Of a stretch of 29,888 nt of DNA, positions 12,875 to 20,077 are shown one piece after another. The DNA lies in assembly GCA_030835185.1 (NCBI GenBank), contig JAUQWL010000155.1, positions 1 to 29,888 of the forward strand, written 5' to 3'. How positions within the stretch are numbered: the stretch's first letter is position 1; every line of letters begins with the position of its first letter. The DNA is from Solirubrobacterales bacterium (GTDB taxonomy: Bacteria > Actinomycetota > Thermoleophilia > Solirubrobacterales > 70-9). The notes beneath the pieces were generated by a model, which worked only from the letters and a program-made list of their open reading frames with translations, did no database searches and had not been told where the DNA came from. Both the position numbers and the translations under genes were made by a program.

Positions 12875-13297
12875 TTACTTGACCTCCACACCCATCGAAC
12901 GGGCGGTGCCCGCGATGATCTTCGAAGCTGCGTCCAGGTCGTTGGCGTTCAGGTCGGGCATCTTGCGCTCGGCAATCTGCCTGACCTGGGCCTCGCTGAT
13001 CGTCGCGACCTTGTCTATATGGGGCTCGCCGGAGCCCTTCTTGATGTTGCAGGCTTCCTTGATCAGTACGGCCGCCGGCGGCGTCTTGGTGATGAAGGTG
13101 AAGCTGCGGTCTTCGTAGACCGTGATCTCGACCGGGATGATCGTGCCGGAGTCCTGCTGGGTCTGGGCGTTGAACGCCTTGCAGAAGTCCATGATGTTGA
13201 CCCCGTGCTGGCCCAGGGCAGGACCGACCGGCGGCGCCGGGTTCGCAGACCCGGCGGGGATCTGGAGCTTGATGAGTGTCATTACTTTCTTAGCCAT
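12875..13297 (-). CDS. rplK: 50S ribosomal protein L11
   Basis: The 140-residue protein of the GTPase-associated centre, which binds 23S rRNA and is needed for stringent response activation by RelA. The N-terminal domain carries the conserved KLQIPAGSANPAPPVGPALG stretch with the proline pair of the thiostrepton and factor-binding region. The C-terminal rRNA-binding domain ends in the IAGTARSMGVEV signature. Length and domain order are typical. It lies 14 bases downstream of nusG and two bases upstream of rplA in one operon. Confidence 0.98.
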   Translation of the reverse strand: MAKKVMTLIKLQIPAGSANPAPPVGPALGQHGVNIMDFCKAFNAQTQQDSGTIIPVEITVYEDRSFTFITKTPPAAVLIKEACNIKKGSGEPHIDKVATISEAQVRQIAERKMPDLNANDLDAASKIIAGTARSMGVEVK

Positions 13298-13311
13298 GGG
13301 CCTTCTTTTCG

Positions 13312-13833
13312 CTAGAGCTTCTTGACCTGTTCGTAGCCGACCTCGGACGGCGTCTCACGCCCGAAAATCGAAACCAGCACCTTGAGCTTGGACTGGTCTT
13401 CGTTGATTTCGGCGATTTCGCCGGAGAAGTCTGAGAGGGGGCCGCTGATGATCTTGACCGACTCGCCGATCTCGAACTGGGCCTGGGTGCGCGGGCGCTC
13501 GGCCGTCTCGCGGTGGAGAAGCCGGTCGATCTCGGTTTTGGTCAACGCCACCGGTGTGTCGCGCGGCCCGACGAAACCGGTGACTCCGGGGGTGTTCTTG
13601 ACCAGGCCCCAGGCGTTGTCGGTCATCTCCATCTGGATCAGGACGTATCCCGGCATGGTGCGCTTCTCGACCTGGACCTTCTGGCCGTCCTTGATCTCCG
13701 AAACCTGCTCGGTCGGCACTACGACCTGACGGACGCGATGGCTCTGACCCATCGATTCAACTCGATGCTCGAGGTTGTTCTTGACCTTGTTCTCGTGGCC
13801 GGAGTATGTGTTGATGACGTACCAGCGATACAT
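13312..13833 (-). CDS. nusG: Transcription termination/antitermination protein NusG
   Basis: A 173-residue elongation factor that binds RNA polymerase at the beta' clamp and couples it to Rho or to the ribosome. The NGN domain occupies about residues 1-110, beginning MYRWYVINTYSGHE and containing MPGYVLIQMEM. The KOW domain (about 118-173) contains GESVKIISGPLSDFSG. The in-frame reading extends 45 codons upstream, but that part overlaps secE and has no NusG similarity. The ATG at 13833 has an AAGGA Shine-Dalgarno sequence at proper spacing. It follows secE with an 11-base gap. Confidence 0.97.
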   Translation of the reverse strand: MYRWYVINTYSGHENKVKNNLEHRVESMGQSHRVRQVVVPTEQVSEIKDGQKVQVEKRTMPGYVLIQMEMTDNAWGLVKNTPGVTGFVGPRDTPVALTKTEIDRLLHRETAERPRTQAQFEIGESVKIISGPLSDFSGEIAEINEDQSKLKVLVSIFGRETPSEVGYEQVKKL

Positions 13834-13844
13834 GAATTCCTTGC

Positions 13845-14351
13845 CTAGATGATTCTCTTTACGACCCAGTTGGCGACGATGTCGGCGACTCCGAGATAGA
13901 CCGCGGCGACGATGACGAAAGCCAGGGTGACCGCAGTGGCCTGGATCAACGTATCCCGATCGGGCCACTGGACCCGCTTGAGCTCGGCCGCGCAGGATGC
14001 GAGAAAGGCGATTGCTCCGCCGCGCTTGCGTTCGCCCTTCGCGGCCTTCTGACGCTTGGCGAGCAGCTGCTCTTCCTGCCTCTTCTGTTCTGCCTTGCGG
14101 CGCTTTTCAGCCTCTTTCTTCTTGCGCTTCTCTTCTTTTGAACTCAGCCCCTTGGGGGCATCGGGTGTTTCCAGATCCTTCTCCGGAGCGCCGGCGGCGA
14201 TACCGGCCTCGACGGCTTCGATCTCGGCGATATCGCCGGACTTGGGCACCTGCGTATCGTGCTGAGCCCGGGACTCGGCTTCGCGCCGGACCCGCTCGGC
14301 CGCCTCACGCGCGCGCTTCTCGGCCTTGCGTTGTGCCCGGGACTTGGCCAC
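13845..14351 (-). CDS. secE: Preprotein translocase subunit SecE, N-terminally extended
   Basis: SecE is the small membrane subunit that clamps SecY. The SecE domain is at the C-terminus (about residues 112-168): the amphipathic ELKRVQWPDRDTL segment followed by one transmembrane helix of about 20 residues. The roughly 110 residues before it are a highly charged Arg/Lys/Glu extension in two coiled-coil-like blocks (3-30 and 70-110), making 168 residues where 60-130 is common. The start is the GTG at 14351, which shares one base with the rpmG stop (TAGTG) and has AAGGA nine bases upstream. A longer reading into rpmG lacks support. Confidence 0.93.
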   Translation of the reverse strand: MAKSRAQRKAEKRAREAAERVRREAESRAQHDTQVPKSGDIAEIEAVEAGIAAGAPEKDLETPDAPKGLSSKEEKRKKKEAEKRRKAEQKRQEEQLLAKRQKAAKGERKRGGAIAFLASCAAELKRVQWPDRDTLIQATAVTLAFVIVAAVYLGVADIVANWVVKRII

Positions 14352-14515
14352 TACCGGGTTTCCTTGTGGGCCTGATGCTCTCCGCACCAGCGACAGTACT
14401 TCCGGATCTCTATACGGTCCGGCGTATTGCGCTTCGACTTATTGGTTTGGTAGTTGCGACGCTTGCATGACTCGCATGCGAGGGTCACAGCGATACGCAC
14501 ATCTCCGCGTGCCAT
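14351..14515 (-). CDS. rpmG: 50S ribosomal protein L33
   Basis: A short gene of 54 codons that opens the secE-nusG-rplK-rplA series. The protein begins MARGDVRIAVTLACESC and has two Cys pairs, CESC and CRWC, so it is the zinc-binding (Cys-plus) form of L33 rather than the zinc-free paralogue. The NYQTNKSKRNTPDR core is typical. The ATG at 14515 is preceded by a good GAGGAAAT Shine-Dalgarno sequence. The stop overlaps the secE start by one base. No tRNA-Trp gene lies upstream, although one often does in this position in other bacteria. Confidence 0.95.
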   Translation of the reverse strand: MARGDVRIAVTLACESCKRRNYQTNKSKRNTPDRIEIRKYCRWCGEHQAHKETR

Positions 14516-14546
14516 ATTTCCTCACTGCTTCAGGCGGTGCCTTTAC

Positions 14547-14574
14547 AAAATAAAACCTCGGCCAAAGGGCGAGG
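14547..14574 (-). terminator. Hairpin with T run upstream of rpmG
   Basis: On the minus strand CCTCG (14574-14570) pairs with CGAGG (14560-14556), with two further inner pairs, followed by TTTTATTTT (14555-14547). It lies about 135 bases after the membrane protein stop at 14708 and 32 bases before rpmG. It probably ends transcription of the membrane protein pair. If the rpmG promoter lies upstream of it, it could instead be an attenuator for the ribosomal operon. The rest of 14575-14707 shows no gene. Confidence 0.6.
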
Positions 14575-14707
14575 CGACCCGAGAGAATACTGGATAAGCG
14601 ACCAGGGCGGTTGCTCGTGTCCGGCGTGAGTGCTAGGGGTCTCCGGCTGCCGGGGCTACACGGGCGGCAGCCTGGCAGATCGCCGACAGTCGATTCCCGT
14701 CCCCTGA

Positions 14708-17236
14708 TCAGCGCAGCCCCTCGACCCAGTCGAGCCGCCGGCCGCAGAGCCGGTCAGAGTCCGCCGAGGGCAGCCTGATGAGCCGGTCTTGCCGGTCTCT
14801 CCTGGTCAGCACCACCGGACCGATCCCGAACGGGTAGGCACCGGTGGCCGGACGGGGCATTCCTCCTCGGCGGTAATCGACCTCGATCCTCTGCAGCCCG
14901 CGCTCAAGGGTCAGCCGGTCGAGTTCGATGAACTGAGCGTGGTTGTTGAGACGGTTCCGGACCGATCCGGCTTCGACTCCGTTGATCGTGACCGATACCT
15001 CGCCCCGGACCGAACCACCGATCCAGACCCGCCACTCGCCGGATGACGGCAAGGTGACCTCGGCCCCCGCCGAGCCGTCGGAAAGCGGGGTGAGCGTTCC
15101 GGCGGCCGGGTCGGGCACCCAGTCGGACGGGTGATCGGTGAAATCGGAGGTGGCCGTCTCTGGAGCCGGTGCTGCCACAACCGTGCCCACGGGCCCAGCC
15201 TTCGAGGCGACCGCGGCGATCCGCGCACAGGCAGGCGTCGCACCGGGATCCTCCGGCGTGCCGAAGGACCGGTGGACGATCAGGTCGCCGGAGTCGAATG
15301 CCCCGGGGCGCTGCCAGACGTCGTAGTACTCCCCTCGCCTGACCGGCACGTACGGAGATGGCGGCCGGCTCTGCCACGGACTGCGCCTGAGCACGAGCGT
15401 GCGGTACGTGAGCAGCCCTTCCCGCGCCGGGTCGAGCACCAGCTCGTCAGTATCGCTCCAGGCCCCCTTCTGAGCCTCGCTCCCGTCGCGCCGGGGAACC
15501 GAGCGGCGGCGCAGCTCCGACGAGCCCTCGGCATCGAGCTGCCTGAGGAAGTGGCGGACTCCGTAGGGCTGATACTCCGTCATCAGGGCCGGACCCTGGC
15601 CGGCGAAGTCCTCCCCGATCCGTTCGAGCTCGGCCAGCTGTGCGCGGGGCGCCAGCCACGCTTCGTCATAGGCGAGCACGGTGGAGGCGAGTACCCCGGC
15701 CGGTACGACCAGCAGCAGGGCACCGGCCAGACGGAGCGTCCGGAGCAGGCCGGCAGTCGGCGCAGACTCCCTTCGGTAGCGATCCGGTGCCTGCTGTTCC
15801 CGGACCTCGCCCTTCCCCTTCCCGGCGAAGAGCCGTGGCTCGGTGAGCAGCACCGCGATCCCGACCATGGCCAGCAGCAGGAAGGACGCAGCGCCGGCGG
15901 CCAGCGCCTTGCCCTGAACCCAGGGCGAGCCGACCGACCAGACGATCAACGAACCGAGTCCGGTACCCGCGACGAGCAGCAGCAGCGGCCAGGACCGCCT
16001 CAGCAGGGCCGCATACAGACCGACTCCTGCGCCGATGAGTCCGGCGCCGACGAGCATGACCGTGACCCAGACCGCTCCGGGTTCGACGCGGAAGTCACCG
16101 ACCGGCCACGGGCCGACGTACTGGGCCGGGCTGAGCGGACCGATCAGGTTGCCCAGCTCCTCGCCGGAGGTGAGAGGACCCTGGTCGGGCGAGAAGAACT
16201 GTCCCGCGGCAAGAACGGTGGGCAAGCCGACAAGGGCGATGCCGGCCCCGGCGAGGCCGGCCCGCATCAAGAAGGTCCGGGTCCGCGGGACGGGGCGCCC
16301 GGTCCCGGCACCCCCCCGCCCCCGGCGGGCGGTGGCCGCTTCGATGCCGACCAGGACGAGGACGCCAATCGCCACCGCAATCAGCCACGGGACCCCGCCC
16401 AGGCCCATCACGCCGATCAATGCCGCGCCGGCTGCGACCGGTACCGGAATCGCCGAGCGCAGCGAAACCGATCGATCCGGATCCGCCAGCCAGGCGGCAG
16501 ATGCCGCGAGGGTCGCGACGAGCAGTGCGGTTGCGACCTCCTTCAAACCTCCCCAGAAGGCGTAGCCGATCAGCAGGGCCGGCTGGGCGGCGACGAAGAC
16601 GACCGCTGCCCGGGTCCGGACGTCGGGGATCACGGGACGGGCGACCTCGGAGAAGACCAGTGCCATCAGCGCCGCCATCAGGGCCATGTATGGCTGGAAG
16701 AGCCAGGCTGCGTCCATACCGGTGAGTTCGTGTCCGACCCCCAGGGGGATGAAGGCGCCGAGCGGATAGCCCGCCGAGAGGTTGATCTGCACCACGGCTT
16801 CGTAACTCGACGGGTTCAGCCCGCCGGTGCCGTGCCCGTAGGTCAGCACATGGTCGGTGAAAGCGAGCCAGGTCGACGTGTCGTCCAGTTTGATGTAGCC
16901 GGCGAACGTCGCCTCGCCGGAGGCGATGACCGGAGCCCCGTACATCAGGAATACCCCGACTGCAGCGAGGACCGGCCACCAGGAGAAGTCGCGTCCTCCG
17001 AGCGGCCAGGCGGCGACGAATCCCGTGACCGCCAGGGCGACCGTCACCGCGGTGGTGGCCTCGGCGATCGACGGGAAGCAGGTGATCAGCCCGCCGACGG
17101 CGACCAAAGCGGCAAAGCCGGCGGCGGGGAGCAGGCCGGTCGGCATCCGTCGCCCGCCTGTCGCTTCCAGCAACAGCCCGAAGCCGACGCAGAGGGCGAC
17201 CAGGGTGAGCGGGAAGATGATCCAGGCGAGAATCAG
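14708..17236 (-). CDS. Large multi-spanning membrane protein of unknown function
   Basis: About 842 residues with at least a dozen hydrophobic segments through the first 500 positions, then a soluble C-terminal region. The last part resembles a beta-sandwich (a GEWRVWIGGSVRGEVSVTI-type stretch) and may bind sugar. The overall build recalls polytopic glycosyltransferase-like or cell-envelope polysaccharide proteins of actinobacteria, but I see no catalytic motif. The first standard start is TTG 17173. However, the 21 in-frame codons before it encode a clean transmembrane helix (LILAWIIFPLTLVALCVG) that runs back to a CTG at 17236 overlapping the upstream stop (CTGA). I therefore place the start there, with a non-standard codon; the start is uncertain. 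It is probably cotranscribed with the anchored protein upstream. Confidence 0.75.
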   Translation of the reverse strand: MILAWIIFPLTLVALCVGFGLLLEATGGRRMPTGLLPAAGFAALVAVGGLITCFPSIAEATTAVTVALAVTGFVAAWPLGGRDFSWWPVLAAVGVFLMYGAPVIASGEATFAGYIKLDDTSTWLAFTDHVLTYGHGTGGLNPSSYEAVVQINLSAGYPLGAFIPLGVGHELTGMDAAWLFQPYMALMAALMALVFSEVARPVIPDVRTRAAVVFVAAQPALLIGYAFWGGLKEVATALLVATLAASAAWLADPDRSVSLRSAIPVPVAAGAALIGVMGLGGVPWLIAVAIGVLVLVGIEAATARRGRGGAGTGRPVPRTRTFLMRAGLAGAGIALVGLPTVLAAGQFFSPDQGPLTSGEELGNLIGPLSPAQYVGPWPVGDFRVEPGAVWVTVMLVGAGLIGAGVGLYAALLRRSWPLLLLVAGTGLGSLIVWSVGSPWVQGKALAAGAASFLLLAMVGIAVLLTEPRLFAGKGKGEVREQQAPDRYRRESAPTAGLLRTLRLAGALLLVVPAGVLASTVLAYDEAWLAPRAQLAELERIGEDFAGQGPALMTEYQPYGVRHFLRQLDAEGSSELRRRSVPRRDGSEAQKGAWSDTDELVLDPAREGLLTYRTLVLRRSPWQSRPPSPYVPVRRGEYYDVWQRPGAFDSGDLIVHRSFGTPEDPGATPACARIAAVASKAGPVGTVVAAPAPETATSDFTDHPSDWVPDPAAGTLTPLSDGSAGAEVTLPSSGEWRVWIGGSVRGEVSVTINGVEAGSVRNRLNNHAQFIELDRLTLERGLQRIEVDYRRGGMPRPATGAYPFGIGPVVLTRRDRQDRLIRLPSADSDRLCGRRLDWVEGLR

Positions 17237-17811
17237 GGCATCGGCACGATATCGCCGCTCAAGGCGACTTCGAGCGCCCCGTCACCGTCCGGATGGTAGA
17301 CCTCGACCTGATAGTCAGGGCGGTCGGTGAAGACGAGATAGACGCTGGTCGGACGCTCGGGATCGAAAAATCCCACGCCGCCGCTTACGGTGATCCGCTC
17401 GAGGCCCTGCTCGCCGGCCAGGTTCCGGGTGGCCGCGCGGGCCCCGTTGAACGGATAGGTGCCGATGTCCAGATACGTCTGGTCGGGATCGCCCGGCACT
17501 GCGCCGCCGGTCAGATAGCGCACATGCGCATTTCCGATTTCATCGTGGCTCATCTCGATCCGGGTGCCCGGTCTCTGGCCGGCCCAGAAGACGGTGTGGC
17601 CGATCTCCTCGGTCACCCTGCCCATCTCGCCGTCCCCGACCAGCTTCGGGTCGCCGGAGGCGGTTCCGACGATCGGGTTTGCACCGTCGCGGTTTGGCGA
17701 GGTCGCAAACCAGACGACGACACCCGCGAGCAGCGCGATACCGACGACCGTCGCGATTTTCTGTCGGCCGATGCTGCCGGTGCCGAGAGGTGTCGGGTCG
17801 GGTGGAGTCAA
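17233..17811 (-). CDS. Single-pass anchored protein of unknown function
   Basis: 192 residues: a short Pro-rich cytoplasmic start, one transmembrane helix at about 18-36 (KIATVVGIALLAGVVVWF) and an extracytoplasmic domain of about 150 residues without cysteines. I do not recognise the family. The only start is a TTG at 17811; no ribosome binding site is seen, but a TAGGTT box lies 14 bases upstream. Its stop overlaps the CTG start proposed for the large membrane protein, so the two are likely made and used together at the cell envelope. Confidence 0.75.
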   Translation of the reverse strand: MTPPDPTPLGTGSIGRQKIATVVGIALLAGVVVWFATSPNRDGANPIVGTASGDPKLVGDGEMGRVTEEIGHTVFWAGQRPGTRIEMSHDEIGNAHVRYLTGGAVPGDPDQTYLDIGTYPFNGARAATRNLAGEQGLERITVSGGVGFFDPERPTSVYLVFTDRPDYQVEVYHPDGDGALEVALSGDIVPMP

Positions 17812-17879
17812 AACGGGGAACCGTCAACCTAGAGCCGGATCCTTTAGAGAACCTCAAGGCCGAGCAGCATGACGGAGGA

Positions 17880-17952
<73 letters not shown>

Positions 17953-17967
17953 AGACGTGGCTTCGAC

Positions 17968-17983
17968 CCACTCGATTGAGTGG
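17968..17983. repeat. Short perfect palindrome between tRNA-Thr and mgtE
   Basis: CCACTC and GAGTGG arms with a four-base spacer lie between the divergent tRNA-Thr and magnesium transporter genes. It covers the GTG at 17980 that could start the transporter. It could be a protein-binding site or chance; there is no T run. Confidence 0.25.
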
Positions 17984-19068
17984 ACAGGCGCGGCGTCAGG
18001 TTATCAGGGGACAGCATCCCGTCGACGGCCTTGGACCGGATTCATCCTCGACGGTCGTATCGGTTCAGGACTGTCTCGGATACGCTCATCGGGTACGTGG
18101 CCGAACCATCGGGAACTCTCCTTCACGTAGCGCTCAAGCATGTCACCACCGACGTCCCGACTGCAAGCGGGGATCAAACTGCCGGTGAGACAAGGGCAAG
18201 GCTGAGCGCCCGCCGTTACGCCTATGCGGGGCAAGTCGTCGTAATCGATGCAGGCCGGGCCGTGGGTCTGGTTTCGATCGAATCCCTCATCGCGGCCGAT
18301 TCGGGTCTGAAGCTGGCTGACCTCATGGAACCCGATCCTCCGTCAATCACGCTGGACGTCAGCGGGGATCAAGCGGCTCATGCGATGGTCGAAACGCGAG
18401 CCGGCTGTCTCGTCGTGGCAGATGTCGACGGCAGCTTTCAGGGGGTCGTGACGACCGCCCGGATGCTGCCCCTCCTGCTGGCCGAGCACGACGAGGACCT
18501 CGCCCGGATCGGCGGTTACCTGGCCGGCAGCAGCCGGGCCCGACGAGCAGCCCGCGAACCGGTCGGACGCAGGCTCTGGCACCGCCTTCCCTGGCTGATC
18601 GTCGGCCTGCTCGGGGCGATGGTCTCCGCACTGATCATGGGGGCGTTCGAGACCACCCTGGAATCGAACGTGCTGATCGCGCTGTTCGTGCCGGCGATCG
18701 TCTACATGGCTGGTGCGGTGGGTGCTCAGACGCAGACAGTCCTGATCCGTGCCTTCGCGGTCGGGGTCAAGACCAGGCAGATCCTGTTTCGCGAACTCGT
18801 GACCGGAGTGCTGACGGGCGTGATCATCGGAGCAATCTTCCTCGGATTCTCTTACCTGGTCTGGGGCGACATAGAGGTGGCCATCGCCGTATCGATCGCC
18901 CTGCTCGCCAGCGCGACCGTCGCCGTCGCCGTCGCGATTGCCTTGCCGGCCCTGTTCCAGAAGATGGGTCTCGATCCGGCGTTCGGTTCGGGACCCCTGG
19001 CGACGCTGATTCAGGACCTGCTTTCGATAACCACCTACTTCGTCGCCGTGGTCCTGATCGTCACCTGA
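17980..19068 (+). CDS. MgtE-type magnesium transporter, short form
   Basis: Up to 362 residues. A CBS-domain pair lies at about 60-165 (VVVIDAGRAVGLVSIESL and CLVVADVDGSFQGVV). It is followed by the plug helix and the five-helix MgtE pore domain (about 195-362), with AVGAQTQTVLIRA and the metal-site segment DPAFGSGPLATLIQD near the end. MgtE family proteins import Mg2+ down the membrane potential and close when CBS sites fill with Mg2+. The usual N-terminal superhelical N domain (about 130 residues) is absent. The start is unsure: GTG 17980 gives the longest protein but has no ribosome binding site and lies in a palindrome. GTG 18097 is a shorter choice behind a TACGCT box. It is convergent with the MerR-like gene. 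Confidence 0.85.
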   Translation: MDRRGVRLSGDSIPSTALDRIHPRRSYRFRTVSDTLIGYVAEPSGTLLHVALKHVTTDVPTASGDQTAGETRARLSARRYAYAGQVVVIDAGRAVGLVSIESLIAADSGLKLADLMEPDPPSITLDVSGDQAAHAMVETRAGCLVVADVDGSFQGVVTTARMLPLLLAEHDEDLARIGGYLAGSSRARRAAREPVGRRLWHRLPWLIVGLLGAMVSALIMGAFETTLESNVLIALFVPAIVYMAGAVGAQTQTVLIRAFAVGVKTRQILFRELVTGVLTGVIIGAIFLGFSYLVWGDIEVAIAVSIALLASATVAVAVAIALPALFQKMGLDPAFGSGPLATLIQDLLSITTYFVAVVLIVT

Positions 19069-19099
19069 GGGAAGCTGAGCCTCGCCCGGGCCACATCGC

Positions 19100-19909
19100 T
19101 CAACCTGCGGACGAACCGGGATTCTGTCCGGGGTCCGGCCCGGATTCGAGCTCGCGGCGGATGACCTCGCTGATCGCCCGTTCGGAGACCTCCTCCATCG
19201 CGAACTGAAAGGCGGAGACGAAAGCTTCGGATACGAGGGGCCGCATGCGGGCCAGCGCCTCCTGCACGCGGGGCCAGTCCTCGCGCGGCCGACCGGCCCG
19301 GTCGAACGGTTCCCAGACCTGCTCGTTGAACACGGAGACGAAGACCTCGGCAACCGCCATCGAACGGGCCTGGAGGGTCTCAAGGGCGTCCAGCGAGGCG
19401 CTGGCGGGGATGCCGAGGCCGGCCAGCTCGACCCCGGCCGCCAGCAGCCTCGGGCTCAGGACCTCGTAGCGGTCTCCACCAAGGGGGCGCATCAGTCCGA
19501 GCTCCTCCACCCTCGCCATCAGCTCCGCGTCGAGAGCCCCGTCGCCCCACGGCCGGGCGATCTCCTCGGCGGTGAGGACCTCCGGCTGCTCGTCCTCGTA
19601 GGGAGCGCGAACGGTACGCGTGAAGCTGAGCATGTCGCCGGGAGAATCGCCGACCATGTCGACGATGCGCTTGATCGCCTCCAGGTTGAAGCCTTCCTCC
19701 TGCAGTTCGCGGATCAGGGCGATCCGCTCCACATGCTGCTCGTCGTAGTAGCCGATGCGTCCGACGACGGTGGGCGGTTCGAGCAGCCCACGTGACTGAT
19801 GAGCGCGGATATTGCGCACGGTCATGCCGGTCCGTGCCGCGAGATCGTCGATCGTGATCTCCGTCGGCGTCGCCGGTGCCTCCGGGTCTGTCGTTTTCGG
19901 AACGCTCAC
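19100..19909 (-). CDS. MerR-family transcriptional regulator
   Basis: 269 residues. The N-terminal winged helix-turn-helix (about 15-80) has the MerR pattern: ITIDDLAARTGMTVRNIRAH, then GLLEPP, GYYDEQHVERIALIRELQ and GFNLEAIKRIV. The remaining 180 residues form a helical domain without the metal-binding cysteines of MerR itself, so the inducer is unknown. The reading can be extended upstream to ATG codons at 19981 and 20101, but those residues are not conserved in character. GTG 19909, eight bases after a TACGAT box, fits best. It is divergent from the PspC operon and convergent with mgtE, so control of the neighbouring PspC operon is plausible but unproven. Confidence 0.85.
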   Translation of the reverse strand: MSVPKTTDPEAPATPTEITIDDLAARTGMTVRNIRAHQSRGLLEPPTVVGRIGYYDEQHVERIALIRELQEEGFNLEAIKRIVDMVGDSPGDMLSFTRTVRAPYEDEQPEVLTAEEIARPWGDGALDAELMARVEELGLMRPLGGDRYEVLSPRLLAAGVELAGLGIPASASLDALETLQARSMAVAEVFVSVFNEQVWEPFDRAGRPREDWPRVQEALARMRPLVSEAFVSAFQFAMEEVSERAISEVIRRELESGPDPGQNPGSSAG

Positions 19910-19917
19910 CTGAGAGG

Positions 19918-19923
19918 ATCGTA
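19918..19923 (-). promoter_or_regulatory. Candidate -10 box of the MerR-like gene
   Basis: TACGAT on the minus strand, eight bases before GTG 19909, no Shine-Dalgarno sequence. It suggests a leaderless transcript and supports the shorter protein. Confidence 0.35.
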
Positions 19924-19998
19924 AGGCTTGGAGGCTGTCCCGGCAGGGCTGCAAAGCCAGGGTGCCGATCCGCGGTGCCATGGCGAGCTCTGCCTGCC

Positions 19999-20027
19999 GG
20001 GGTAGCCTCTTACCCCGAGAGCGGGTA
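19999..20027. promoter_or_regulatory. Interlocked dyads between the MerR-like gene and the PspC operon
   Basis: GGGGTA-N6-TACCCC (19999-20016) is a perfect six-base dyad. Its right arm also pairs with a third half-site GGGTA at 20023-20027 (N7). It lies 51 bases before the PspC operon ATG and 90 bases from the MerR-like start, and a TAnnnT box (TAGCCT, 20003-20008) lies inside it. The position suits an operator for one of the adjacent regulators; the binding protein is inferred. Confidence 0.35.
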
Positions 20028-20077
20028 GGGGTCATTCCGGATAGACAGATCCCGCCCGGCGCGCGAACCTCCTGAAC

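Noticed and set aside
13834..13968. Upstream extension of nusG to 218 residues
   Set aside because: The extra 45 residues overlap secE in another frame and lack NusG similarity, and the ATG at 13833 has a good ribosome binding site.
15131..17299. A 722-codon open frame antisense to the large membrane protein
   Set aside because: The translation is extremely rich in Gly, Arg, Asp and Gln. The opposite strand has coherent membrane helices, so the antisense frame is a shadow.
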